Assembly: GCF_021166475.1 (NCBI RefSeq) | Contig: NZ_JAJOYS010000001.1 | Coordinates: 1,426,001 to 1,490,000, forward strand | DNA length: 64,000 nucleotides | Reading direction: 5' to 3' | Source: Pelagibacterium xiamenense | GTDB lineage: Bacteria; Pseudomonadota; Alphaproteobacteria; Rhizobiales; Devosiaceae | Program-made: the position numbers and the translations under genes | Notes under the pieces: model-generated | Seen by the model: only the letters and a program-made list of their open reading frames with translations | Database searches by the model: none | Told to the model about the DNA's origin: nothing | Shown: positions 8,119-16,752 of the stretch, one piece after another | How positions within the stretch are numbered: the first letter of the stretch is position 1 | Layout: the number at the start of each line of letters is the position of its first letter

Positions 8119-8523
8119 TCATTCCGCGGCCGCGGTGCTGGCCGAAACGCGCGTCTTTGCCGGGGCGAAGACCACATAGGCAAAGAGCAGGACGCCCGCA
8201 AAAGCGACCAGCGGACCGATCTGCACCAGGGGTTCGAATGCGAGATTGCCCTGAAGCAGGAAATAAAGCCCCACGATCATGACCGCTACACCCAGCGTGT
8301 AGACGCCATACTGGATCATCGGGATGCGCCCGGCCGCCTTGGCGGGATTGAGCGCGTAGTACGTACCGAACAGCGCGCTCGTGACCCATCCGAGCAGATT
8401 GAGATGCGCGTGAGCGCCGGTGACGTTGTGAACCCCCGAAATCGCCATCTGCAAACCCATGCCGATACCGATAATCAGAAAAATAATGCCAGTCTGAAAA
8501 TACAGGTGTGAGATCTTAGGCAT
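8119..8523 (-). CDS. Small membrane protein related to haem-copper oxidase subunit I (CcoN/NorB-like)
   Basis: A 134-aa protein with four predicted membrane segments (ISHLYFQTGIIFLIIGIGMG; around GWVTSALFGTYYAL; YGVYTLGVAVMIVGLYFLL; IGPLVAFAGVLLFAYVVF). The motif HAHLNLLGW matches the histidine-bearing helix of cbb3 oxidase and nitric-oxide reductase catalytic subunits. The protein is far too short to be a full oxidase (about 450-550 aa). Stand-alone proteins of this size occur in alphaproteobacteria and are often labelled cytochrome-c oxidase; their function is not established. ATG 8523 is chosen because GAGGG lies just upstream. The longer in-frame N-terminus is basic and not membrane-like. 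Confidence 0.7.
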   Translation of the reverse strand: MPKISHLYFQTGIIFLIIGIGMGLQMAISGVHNVTGAHAHLNLLGWVTSALFGTYYALNPAKAAGRIPMIQYGVYTLGVAVMIVGLYFLLQGNLAFEPLVQIGPLVAFAGVLLFAYVVFAPAKTRVSASTAAAE

Positions 8524-8839
8524 TTTACCCTCCTCGCGGCGGGCATACCATGTTCGGCGAAGTCGAGCCCGCGCCAATACAGTCTATTACAAATTCTATT
8601 CGAAGTAATCTGTAAAAGCAGAGACGGCGGGGCGCGGAGAGAAAATAAACGGGTTACATCCACTTGGTGTCGGATGATCCGGAACGCGCGCATACCACGG
8701 CGTGGGTGGCGATTTCGATATGGACCGGCATTTCAGGCCGTTGCATGGCTCCATGGGCATCTGGGCAGCAGACATGTGGCGTGGTGCCAAGATGCTCCGC
8801 ACACGCCGATTGACTCCCGCTCCAATCTGAGTCGTAATA
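8524..8839. other. Intergenic region between the oxidase-like gene and imuA (316 bp)
   Basis: It presumably carries the promoter of the minus-strand oxidase-like gene and that of imuA. A weak dyad with ATTAC/GTAAT arms lies at 8586-8609, and the LexA box begins at 8840. Nothing else is recognisable. Confidence 0.5.
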
Positions 8840-8854
8840 GAACAAAATAGGAAC
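8840..8854. promoter_or_regulatory. LexA (SOS) box of imuA-imuB-dnaE2
   Basis: GAACAAAATAGGAAC is the reverse complement of GTTC-N7-GTTC, the alphaproteobacterial LexA operator. It lies 7 nt before the imuA start, so LexA bound here would cover the start region of the mutagenesis operon. Confidence 0.85.
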
Positions 8855-8861
8855 ATTGGCC

Positions 8862-9674
8862 ATGGATCGCACCGAGCATATCCATGCGCTGCGCCAGGTT
8901 CTCACGCGGCTCGATCCGGGGCAGGCGGGAACGACGAACCGTTTTGCTTTCGGGGAAGCCGCGCTCGACGCTCAGTTGGGCGGTGGGCTTGCGCGCGGCG
9001 CTATTCATGAGGTTTTCGCACCCGCGACCCCTGCCGCGCCCGCGGCGGCAGGGTTCGTGACGGGGCTGGTTCTGCGCGCCGCCGGGGCGAAGGGGCATGT
9101 CGTCTGGATCCGCCAGCGCCACGCCCAGGACGAAACCGGCAAGCTCTATCCGCAAGGACTGGCCGAGATGGGGCTGGCGCCGGAAAACCTCACCCTCGTT
9201 TTGGTCAAGGACATCACCGACGTCCTGCGTGCCGCGCTCGAGGCGGCGCGGTGCAAGGCGCTCGGGGCGGTGGTGATCGAGCCCTGGGGGCGCTCGAAAC
9301 ATCTCGATATGACCGCCACGCGGCGGCTCTCGCTGGCGGCGGGGGAAACCGGGGTGACCGGTTTTCTCTTCCGCGTCGCCGCCGGGCCAGAGCCGAGCGC
9401 GGCGGCGACACGCTGGCAGGTGAGGGGGTACCCAACCCGCCCGCTCGCGGCGGGGGCACCGGGATTTCCAGCGTTCGAGGCGACGCTTTTGCGGCATCGT
9501 GAAGGCCTCGCACAAACCCTTTGGCATCTGGAGTGGAACCGTGACGCACTCAGGTTCAGCGCCCGCCCGGAAACCGTCGAGACCGGCTTTGCGCCGGTCC
9601 CGGCGCTATCTGGCGCTGTGGCTCCCCTACTTCTCGACGGACCGGCTGCATCGCACCTCGGACGCGCTGGCTGA
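8862..9674 (+). CDS. imuA: ImuA, RecA-like accessory protein of the SOS mutasome
   Basis: A 270-aa protein that resembles RecA/SulA folds and works with ImuB and DnaE2 in damage-induced mutagenesis. Visible family marks are FAFGEAALDAQLGGGLARGA near the N-terminus, HVVWIRQRH, then LYPQGLAEMGLAPENLTLVL, and the core strand ALGAVVIEPWG. The Walker A position is degenerate, as is usual for ImuA. ATG 8862 has AGGA 9 nt upstream; the TTG at 8856 is too close to it. The LexA box ends 7 nt before the start. The 3' end overlaps imuB in another frame by about 130 nt. Confidence 0.88.
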   Translation: MDRTEHIHALRQVLTRLDPGQAGTTNRFAFGEAALDAQLGGGLARGAIHEVFAPATPAAPAAAGFVTGLVLRAAGAKGHVVWIRQRHAQDETGKLYPQGLAEMGLAPENLTLVLVKDITDVLRAALEAARCKALGAVVIEPWGRSKHLDMTATRRLSLAAGETGVTGFLFRVAAGPEPSAAATRWQVRGYPTRPLAAGAPGFPAFEATLLRHREGLAQTLWHLEWNRDALRFSARPETVETGFAPVPALSGAVAPLLLDGPAASHLGRAG

Positions 9675-11127
9675 CCTGCCCCTGGCGCTCGCCCGAAAGG
9701 AGGTGAACGCCATGCGCATCACCGCCGTCGACGCTGCCGCGCGGGAAAAGGGGCTTTATCCCGGCATGACCCTCGCCGACGCCCGCGCGCGGGTGCGGCC
9801 CCTGCGCATCCTCGAAGCCGACCCGGACGCGGACGCGGTGCTGCTCGAAAAGATTGCCGACTGGTGCGACCGCTTCAGCCCCATTCTCACGCTCGACGGG
9901 TCCGATGGGCTGCTGCTCGACATCACCGGTGTGGCGCATCTTTTCGGCGGCGAGACCGGGCTGGCGCGCGATCTCAAGCGCAGGCTCCATGCACTTGGGT
10001 TTGCAACCAAAATCGCGATTGCGGGAACCGCGCTTTCCGCCCATGCGCTGGCGCGTTACGGCAAGGGCGGGATCGTGCCCCCGGGCGCGGAGAGCGAGAA
10101 GGCCGCGGAGCTGCCGGTCGAGGCGCTCGAGGCGGGGGGCGATGTGACCCGCGCATTGCGCCGGGCCGGGCTCGAAACGCTCGGCATGCTCGCCGAACGT
10201 CCACGAAAACCGCTCGCGGCACGGTTCGGTTCGGCATTCACCTGGCGGCTGGCGCAGATCTTGGGCGAAGGCGACCAGCCCCTGTCCCCGCGCCGGCCCT
10301 TGCCCGTCTTTTGCGCCGAACAGCGCTTTGCCGATCCGATCGGGCTTTTCGAGGATATCGAAGCCGCGCTCAAAACGCTGGCGCAGGACCTTTGCACCGG
10401 GCTCGAACGCGAGGACCAGGGCGGGCGGTGTTTTGAGGCAAGCTTTTTCCGCGCCGACGGAACGGTGCGGCGGATCGAACTCTTGTCCGGCCAGCCATTG
10501 CGAGAGCCTGCGACGCTCCTGCGGCTTTTGCTCATGCGGCTCGACGCCCTCGCCGATCCTGTCGATCCGGGCTTCGGCTTCGACATGATCCGGCTCGCGG
10601 CGGTGGCCGGAGACAGCGCGCCGCCCGCCCAGGCGCTGCTCGACGGCAGCGAAGCGGACGGGCAGGCGGTCGAAGACCTCGTCAACCGCCTCGCCGCGCG
10701 GTTCGGCGTCGAGGCCGTGCAGCGCTTCGTGCCGCAGGATAGCCATATGCCCGAATATGCGGCGAAAGCCTGGCCGGCGATCTCGGAGCGCGCAGGCTCG
10801 GGAAGCTGGTACAGGGGGGAGGCGGACGATCCGCCCTTGCGGCCGCTATTCCTGTTCTCGCCGCCCCAGCGGATCGAGGCGCTGGCCGAAGTACCCGAGG
10901 GGCCGCCGGAACATTTCTTCTGGCGCCGCGTGCGCCACACAGTGGTCCGCGTCGAGGGACCCGAGCGGATCGCGCCCGAATGGTGGAAGTCCTATGAGAC
11001 GCGGAACACGCGGGACTATTTCCGCATCGAGGATCAGACCGGCCAGCGCTTCTGGGTCTATCGCGACGGGCTTTATGACCGCGATCCCGCGCCCATCCAC
11101 TGGTACATCCACGGTATATTCGCATGA
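9541..11127 (+). CDS. imuB: ImuB, catalytically inactive Y-family polymerase homologue
   Basis: A 528-aa protein. ImuB bridges DnaE2 to the replication clamp and to ImuA in translesion synthesis and has no polymerase activity of its own. The Y-family core starts RRYLALWLPYFSTDRLHR and contains VDAAAREKGLYPGMTLADAR and FSPILTLDGSDGLLLDITG; the acidic catalytic set of true Y polymerases is not intact. The C-terminal part (about 400-528) holds the partner-binding region ending FWVYRDGLYDRDPAPIHWYI. The start is uncertain: GTG 9541 has GGAG at 9530-9533, while GTG 9499 would lengthen the overlap with imuA. The stop overlaps the dnaE2 start (ATGA), so translation is coupled. Confidence 0.9.
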   Translation: MTHSGSAPARKPSRPALRRSRRYLALWLPYFSTDRLHRTSDALADLPLALARKEVNAMRITAVDAAAREKGLYPGMTLADARARVRPLRILEADPDADAVLLEKIADWCDRFSPILTLDGSDGLLLDITGVAHLFGGETGLARDLKRRLHALGFATKIAIAGTALSAHALARYGKGGIVPPGAESEKAAELPVEALEAGGDVTRALRRAGLETLGMLAERPRKPLAARFGSAFTWRLAQILGEGDQPLSPRRPLPVFCAEQRFADPIGLFEDIEAALKTLAQDLCTGLEREDQGGRCFEASFFRADGTVRRIELLSGQPLREPATLLRLLLMRLDALADPVDPGFGFDMIRLAAVAGDSAPPAQALLDGSEADGQAVEDLVNRLAARFGVEAVQRFVPQDSHMPEYAAKAWPAISERAGSGSWYRGEADDPPLRPLFLFSPPQRIEALAEVPEGPPEHFFWRRVRHTVVRVEGPERIAPEWWKSYETRNTRDYFRIEDQTGQRFWVYRDGLYDRDPAPIHWYIHGIFA

Positions 11128-14100
11128 GCGAAACCTTGCCCGTCCCCCGCTTCGCCGAACTTGTCGCGGCGAGCAACTTCTCCTTCCTCCACGGGGCCTC
11201 GCACCCCCAGGACATGGTGCTTGCTGCGCTCTTGCTGGGGTATCGCGGGCTGGGGATCGCCGACCGCAATACGGTCGCGGGCGTGGTACGGGCCTATGGC
11301 GCGCTCGAGGATCTGCGCGAGGGGATATTGCCCGTCGAGAAGCTGCGTGAAGGGAGCGGGCCGGGGGAATATGTGCTCATCGAGCGTTATGCGGACCTCA
11401 AGCTGCCCTTTACGCTTGAGGAGATGCAGGAACGCGCCAAGGCGTTCAAGCTCGCGGTGGGCGCGCGGCTGGTCTTTGCCGACGGCACGCCCGACATTGT
11501 CGTTTACCCCGAGGACCGCGACGGTTGGGGGCGGCTGTGCCGGATTTTGACACGGGGCAATCTGAAAACGCGCACGAAAGGGGAATGCGTGCTCGAATTC
11601 CCCGATCTTCTGTTCCATTGCCGCGGGCTTTCGATGATCGTTATCCCCGAGGCGCGGGACGATACGCTCGAAACCGTGCTCACGCGGCTCGCCATCGCCG
11701 CGCCCGGCGCCGTGCGGCTGGCCGCGCGCATGCAGTATAAAGGCACCGACCGGCGGAAGCTCGTCGCGCTCAGGGAGATCGCCGCGCGCACGCGGGTGCC
11801 GCTCATGGCCACCAATGACGCGCTTTATCACGCGGTCGAGCAGCGCGATCTGCAGGACGTCCTCACCTGTATCCGCGAAGGGGTGCGGATCGACCAGGCC
11901 GGGACGCTGCTCGAAGCCAATGCCGAGCGGCATTTGAAGGCTCCCGCCGATATGGCGCGGCTGTTTACCGGGGCGCCCGAGGCGATTGCCGAAACGCGGA
12001 CCGTTCTCGACCGGATCGAATTCTCGCTCGATCAGTTGCGCTACGAATATCCCGAAGAGGCGACGCCGCCAGGCTGGTCGCCACAGGAATGGCTCGAAGA
12101 GCTGACCTGGCGGCACGCAGCGATGCGCTATCCCCAGGGCGTCCCCGAAAAGGTCGAAACGCTCATAAAGAGCGAATTGGCGCTGATTAAAAAGCTCGAC
12201 TACGCCTGCTATTTTCTCACCATCCGCGACATCGTCCGGGTCGCCGAGGACAAGGGCATCCTGTGCCAGGGACGGGGCTCGGCGGCCAATTCGGCGGTCT
12301 GCTATGCCCTGGGGATCACGGCGGTGGACCCGGCCGAACACGAACTCTTGTTCGCGCGGTTTCTCTCCGAGGAACGCCGCGAGCCGCCCGATATCGACGT
12401 GGATTTCGAGCACGAGCGGCGCGAGGAGGTAATCCAGCATATTTATGAGTATTACGGCCGCGAGCGCGCCGGAATCGTCGCGACGGTGATCAGCTACCGG
12501 CCCAAGAGCGCCATCCGCGAAGTGGGCAAGGTGTTGGGGCTGAGCGAGGACGTGACCGCGCTCATCTCCTCGACTGTCTGGGGAAGCTGGGGCGGGGTCG
12601 GGAGCCCGGAAAAGCACATCAAACAGGCCGGGCTCGATCCGGAAAACCCGCAGATCCTGCGTACCATGCTCTATGCGGCAAGGCTTTTGGGCTTTCCGCG
12701 GCACCTCTCCCAGCACGTGGGCGGGTTCGTTCTGACCCAGGGGCGGCTCGATGAATCGGTACCCATCGGCTATGCGGCGATGGACGACCGCACCTTCATC
12801 GAATGGGACAAGGACGATATCGACCGGGTCAAGATGATGAAAGTCGACGTGCTGGCGCTCGGTATGCTGACCTGCATCCGCAAGGCGTTCGAGTTGATCT
12901 ACACCAAATACGGCGTTGCCTACGATCTCGCCAGCGTGCCCCAGGAAGACCCCGCGGTTTACGACATGCTGCAAAAAGGAAATTCCGTCGGCGTTTTCCA
13001 GGTCGAAAGCCGGGCCCAGATCAACATGTTGCCCCGCTTGAAACCCAAAACCTTCTACGACCTCGTCATCCAGGTCGCCATTGTCCGGCCCGGGCCAATC
13101 CAGGGGGACATGGTCCATCCCTATCTGCGCCGCCGCAATGGCGAGGAAGAGGTGGAATATCCCTCTCCAGCGCCTCCGTACGATCCCGACGAACTGCGCA
13201 AGGCGCTCCATCGCACGCTGGGTGTGCCGCTCTTTCAGGAACAGGCCATGAAGATCGCCATGGTCGCCGCGGAGTTTTCAGACGTCGAAGCCAACCGGCT
13301 GCGCAAGGCGATGGCCACGTTCCGGCACAACGGTACGATCGGACAGTTCCGTTCGATAATGGTCGAACGCATGATCGCGCGCGGCTATTCGCGGGAGTTT
13401 GCCGAACGCTGCTTCAATCAGATCCAGGGGTTCGGCGAATACGGCTTTCCCGAAAGCCACGCGGCGAGCTTTGCCAAGCTTGTCTATATCTCGGCCTGGA
13501 TCAAATACCACTATCCCGATGTCTTCGCCTGCGCGCTGCTCAACTCCCAGCCGATGGGGTTCTACGCGCCCGCCCAGATCGTGCGCAGTGCACAGGAAAA
13601 TGGGGTCGAGGTGCGCCATGTCGATCTCAACGACAGCTTCTGGGACAATACGCTCGAGGTGCGCGAGGGTGCAAAATGCGCCCTGCGGATCGGCTTCCGG
13701 CAGATCGACGGCTTTCACGAAGACTGGGCGGGAAAGCTCGCCGCGCGGCGCGGGCAGGGGTATGCGAGCGTCGACGATGCGTGGCGCCGCACGGGACTGC
13801 CGCGCCGCGCTTTTTCGCTGCTGGCCGACGCCGACGGCCTGCGTTCGATCGGCGCGGACCGGAGAGAGTCGGCCTGGGCGGTACGGCGCCTGCCGGGCGA
13901 CGAGCCGTTGCCGCTGTTCGAACACGCCGACGGGCGCGAACTGGGCGAGGAAACCGATATGGATCTGCCGCAAATGGCGCTCTCCGAGCATGTGGTCATC
14001 GACTACCAGACCATCAGGCTCTCGCTCAAAGCCCATCCCATGCGGTTCCTGCGCAAAATGTTCGACGCCGAAGGGGTTGTCAGCTGCGCAGGGCTCGGTG

Positions 14101-14471
14101 CCTTGAAGGATGGCGCGCGGGTGCGGGTTGCCGGCATCGTCCTGGTGCGCCAGCGCCCGGGCAAGGGCAATGCGATCTTCATGACCCTCGAGGACGAAAC
14201 CGGCATCGCCAACGGCCTGATGTGGGCCCGCAGGTTCGAGGCTTACCGCCGCGAAATCATGGGCTCACGCCTGGCGGTGATCGAAGGGCAGGTGCAAAAG
14301 AGCAAGGAAGGCGTCATCCATATCATCGCTTCGGCCGTCGAGGACCGATCCGACGCGCTCAACGCGCTTTCCCGGGGGGGCGGGATATCGGGCGCCACTG
14401 CCACAGGTGGTACGGGCGTCGGCCATCCCCGCAACGTCCGCATCGTGCCCAAGTCGCGCGACTTTCATTGA
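11124..14471 (+). CDS. dnaE2: Error-prone DNA polymerase DnaE2 (ImuC)
   Basis: A 1115-aa C-family polymerase and the catalytic part of the mutasome. Order: PHP domain (PRFAELVAASNFSFLHGASH to about 280), then the polymerase core with CQGRGSAANSAVCYALGIT and DIDVDFEHERREEVIQHIYE (acidic active-site residues), then HLSQHVGGFVLTQGRLDESV. A helix-hairpin-helix region follows, and an OB fold about 985-1070 (GARVRVAGIVLVRQRPGKGN, IFMTLEDETGIANGLMW). The size is normal for DnaE2 and shorter than replicative DnaE1. It overlaps imuB by 4 nt and shares its LexA control. Confidence 0.96.
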   Translation: MSETLPVPRFAELVAASNFSFLHGASHPQDMVLAALLLGYRGLGIADRNTVAGVVRAYGALEDLREGILPVEKLREGSGPGEYVLIERYADLKLPFTLEEMQERAKAFKLAVGARLVFADGTPDIVVYPEDRDGWGRLCRILTRGNLKTRTKGECVLEFPDLLFHCRGLSMIVIPEARDDTLETVLTRLAIAAPGAVRLAARMQYKGTDRRKLVALREIAARTRVPLMATNDALYHAVEQRDLQDVLTCIREGVRIDQAGTLLEANAERHLKAPADMARLFTGAPEAIAETRTVLDRIEFSLDQLRYEYPEEATPPGWSPQEWLEELTWRHAAMRYPQGVPEKVETLIKSELALIKKLDYACYFLTIRDIVRVAEDKGILCQGRGSAANSAVCYALGITAVDPAEHELLFARFLSEERREPPDIDVDFEHERREEVIQHIYEYYGRERAGIVATVISYRPKSAIREVGKVLGLSEDVTALISSTVWGSWGGVGSPEKHIKQAGLDPENPQILRTMLYAARLLGFPRHLSQHVGGFVLTQGRLDESVPIGYAAMDDRTFIEWDKDDIDRVKMMKVDVLALGMLTCIRKAFELIYTKYGVAYDLASVPQEDPAVYDMLQKGNSVGVFQVESRAQINMLPRLKPKTFYDLVIQVAIVRPGPIQGDMVHPYLRRRNGEEEVEYPSPAPPYDPDELRKALHRTLGVPLFQEQAMKIAMVAAEFSDVEANRLRKAMATFRHNGTIGQFRSIMVERMIARGYSREFAERCFNQIQGFGEYGFPESHAASFAKLVYISAWIKYHYPDVFACALLNSQPMGFYAPAQIVRSAQENGVEVRHVDLNDSFWDNTLEVREGAKCALRIGFRQIDGFHEDWAGKLAARRGQGYASVDDAWRRTGLPRRAFSLLADADGLRSIGADRRESAWAVRRLPGDEPLPLFEHADGRELGEETDMDLPQMALSEHVVIDYQTIRLSLKAHPMRFLRKMFDAEGVVSCAGLGALKDGARVRVAGIVLVRQRPGKGNAIFMTLEDETGIANGLMWARRFEAYRREIMGSRLAVIEGQVQKSKEGVIHIIASAVEDRSDALNALSRGGGISGATATGGTGVGHPRNVRIVPKSRDFH

Positions 14472-14494
14472 AGCGCCCCAACAGGCCCCCGGCA

Positions 14495-14526
14495 TAAGAA
14501 AAGGCCCGTTCCGGCGGAACGAGCCT
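14495..14526 (-). terminator. Rho-independent terminator of the small secreted protein gene
   Basis: Hairpin 14502-14526 with one mismatch (GGCTCGTTCC pairing with GGAACGGGCC on the minus strand) is followed on that strand by TTTTCTT. It ends the gene at 14576-15001 and may also stop dnaE2 transcripts weakly from the other side. Confidence 0.7.
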
Positions 14527-14575
14527 GAAATATGCACCATGACGGGCGGGCGATATGCCGCCCGATATTGCCGGC

Positions 14576-15001
14576 TCAGTTTGGGCTGGCGGAGGTCGGC
14601 GAGCCGATAGAGGCAACCGGCGTTTCCGACCCCGCTGCCACGGCGGACGCCAGCTGGGTGACCTCGGCGGCCTGCACGGGATCGCTGATCGCGCTCGCAA
14701 CCTGGCTGAGCCCCGCGGCGATTACCTCCGGAATGGCACCGCCCTGGCTCGCCTCGCCAAGCGCAACGGCAACCTCGCCCAACGCGGCGTCGATCTCCGC
14801 CGGGCTCAATCCGGCAGCTTCCAGTGCGGCAACATAGGCTGCGACGGCAGCCTGACAGATTTCAATGGTCGCCCCTTCCGCCGTGCACGCACCGGTGACG
14901 CTGGAAAGATCGGGTGTTGCGGTAACCTGCGAATAGGCAGGGATTGCAAGGCCTACCGCCAACATGGCTGCAAGGCCCAAAGACTTGAACGAAACGGTCA
15001 T
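14576..15001 (-). CDS. Small secreted alanine-rich protein, function unknown
   Basis: A 141-aa protein with a signal peptide (MTVSFKSLGLAAMLAVGLAI, cleavage after PAYSQ). The mature part is Ala-rich and predicted helical (AAVAAYVAALEAAGLSPAEI, ALGEVAVALGEASQGGAIP). Two cysteines (GACTAEG, IEICQAA) could form a periplasmic disulfide. The start has GGAG 8-9 nt upstream, and a good terminator follows the stop. I do not recognise the family. It is transcribed away from an AT-rich 824-bp gap. Confidence 0.65.
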   Translation of the reverse strand: MTVSFKSLGLAAMLAVGLAIPAYSQVTATPDLSSVTGACTAEGATIEICQAAVAAYVAALEAAGLSPAEIDAALGEVAVALGEASQGGAIPEVIAAGLSQVASAISDPVQAAEVTQLASAVAAGSETPVASIGSPTSASPN

Positions 15002-15825
15002 CCTGGCGCTCCAAGAGGGTTAATTTTGAGTATACTAATTCAAGCCCATGCGAGCGTCAATCATACCCCAACCTTCACTGTTGAGGCGATGGAAACGACA
15101 GTTCCTTTCGAAGGGAAGATTGTAGATTTGCCGCAAATAGATAGTTCTAAAGGGAAACGCCGCAATGGCGTAAATGCATAAAAAATATTTTTACAGTTTT
15201 ATGACGGAGAAATATGACGAATGTCGTTTCCATTGCCCCAAAAAACGAAAATTAATACTCAAATGGTTTTAAACGAGCCTTGGAGAATTGGTGGGCATTT
15301 TCAAATTCACGATCAATGTATTTTTAAGTATATATTGGATCGCAAATTGAAAAAATCACAATAAGAATTCTTGATTTCGTGGTTACGTGATATAAAAAAC
15401 AGAAAGAATAACAAAAACGTAGCGATGATACCTGAGATATTAATAATATAAATCGTTAAAATTAAGAGTATGCCTAAATAGTGTGCAGGAAACTTAAAGA
15501 ATGGGACTTGGAAGTGCAGGAGGTTAGAAGTAAACCGCGAGTCTTGGTGTGAATCGCGGGCGAGTTATGCGTTTGGAATGACTCAGATACGCGTCCAGTG
15601 CATGGCGCGATAAGAAAGAAATCGGGAAAACTCTTGAGAAAGCGGCGATTTCTAAGCGATTGGCCCAAAACGGCACCGACAACAATTGGCGATTAATGCC
15701 CTGTCAGGGTTAACCAAACCTCAATGCGCGGTTCCAAACGTGGTCAAAGTTGTGCACTATCCCCGGCAGTCGGCTCAAGCGGGCCGGCGGTGCTTACTGA
15801 AACTGGCGCGAGAAGGGGACGCACA
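15002..15825. other. AT-rich intergenic region before the polysaccharide cluster (824 bp)
   Basis: Clearly poorer in G and C than the rest of the window, especially 15180-15480, with many A/T runs. It separates the minus-strand secreted protein from the plus-strand sugar transferase and must hold both promoters. I see no open frame with a ribosome site, no RNA and no IS ends. Short frames such as the one at 15474-15668 have no credible start. Candidate origins are regulatory DNA or imported sequence. Confidence 0.5.
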
Positions 15826-16623
15826 GTGTTTGGGCATACGCACGATACCGCCGACGCGAACGGTATGGGGACGGCTTTCGGCCATGGCGCCGATCAGCCG
15901 CGCCCGGCGAGCGGGTGGCATAGATCCGCTTCGGGAGCGCTGGAAGCGACACCTTCCGGTTTGAGCCTCATCCTGCAGGACAATTGGCCCGTCGAGACGG
16001 AACTCACCGTGCAGCGCAGGGTGCAAATGGCGGCAAAGCGCGTCATCGACATCGTACTGAGCCTTTCCGCACTGATCTTTCTTGGCCCCTTTCTGGCTCT
16101 GGTTGCAATTGCAGTCGTCACGACGAGCAGGGGCCCGGTCTTTTTCAAGCAAGTGCGGGAGGGGCTCGATGGCGCGCCATTCGAGGTCTATAAATTCCGC
16201 TCGATGTATACCGACCGGTGCGATACGACCGGCGTCGCCCAGACAAAGGCGGGCGATCCGCGCCTGACCCCGATCGGCCGCTTCCTGCGCCAGACAAGCA
16301 TCGACGAATTGCCGCAATTGCTGAACGTGCTTAGGGGCGATATGTCGCTGATCGGTCCCAGGCCGCATGTTTACGATATGCTGGCAGGCGGACGGCGCTA
16401 CAACGAGCTCGTGCCGTACTACGCTGCCCGGCACGCGATGAAGCCCGGGATTTCGGGCTGGGCCCAGGCCAACGGGTTGCGCGGGCCGACGGACGACGCC
16501 GCCGTCGCATGGGCGCGCATAGACCACGATCTGGCCTACATCCAGAATTTCTCCCTTCTCCTCGATCTCAAGATCATCTGGCTGACCATACGCCGGGAGT
16601 TCATCGGCGGGACAGGCATATGA
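15826..16623 (+). CDS. Undecaprenyl-phosphate sugar transferase (priming glycosyltransferase, ExoY/PssA-like)
   Basis: 265 aa. It starts repeat-unit assembly by moving a sugar phosphate from a UDP-sugar to undecaprenyl phosphate at the inner membrane. After a variable N-terminus it has the single membrane helix (VIDIVLSLSALIFLGPFLAL), then GPVFFKQVREG, FEVYKFRSMY, LRQTSIDELPQLLNVLRGDM and SLIGPRPHVYDM, all bacterial sugar-transferase hallmarks, ending MKPGISGWAQANGLRG. The single helix marks the short PssA/ExoY type. GTG 15826 is favoured because AAGGGGA precedes it; ATG 15865 and a longer ATG at 15724 are alternatives. It is the first gene of the plus-strand part of the cluster. Confidence 0.88.
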   Translation: MFGHTHDTADANGMGTAFGHGADQPRPASGWHRSASGALEATPSGLSLILQDNWPVETELTVQRRVQMAAKRVIDIVLSLSALIFLGPFLALVAIAVVTTSRGPVFFKQVREGLDGAPFEVYKFRSMYTDRCDTTGVAQTKAGDPRLTPIGRFLRQTSIDELPQLLNVLRGDMSLIGPRPHVYDMLAGGRRYNELVPYYAARHAMKPGISGWAQANGLRGPTDDAAVAWARIDHDLAYIQNFSLLLDLKIIWLTIRREFIGGTGI

Positions 16624-16752
16624 AGCCTTCAGGCAACAATTGCGCATTCAATTGGGATGTTCGCCCGGATGCTGCACGGACAATAGGCGGAGTCGTCATA
16701 CAAGGCAGACGCATCTGCTATAGTGCAGCCCTCGCGTAACGGAGGTTCTTCT

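Noticed and set aside
8586-8609. Dyad with ATTAC/GTAAT arms upstream of the oxidase-like gene as an operator
   Set aside because: Only 6 of 12 pairs match; no known regulator consensus fits well enough.
9556-10746. Minus-strand frame opposite imuB
   Set aside because: Shadow of codon bias; no start signal, and imuB is certain.
11073-13211. Long minus-strand open frame (712 codons) opposite dnaE2
   Set aside because: Antisense shadow of a high-GC gene. Composition is Arg/His/Gly-rich with no ribosome site, while the plus strand encodes an unmistakable polymerase.
15036-15060. Possible third copy of the TCAAATAAGCG repeat near TTCAAGCCCATGCGAGCGTCAA
   Set aside because: Agreement with the 34.6-kb repeats is limited to short pieces with different spacing.
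15474-15668. 64-codon minus-strand frame in the AT-rich gap
   Set aside because: No ribosome site, a leader unlike any signal peptide, and chance frames are common in such sequence.
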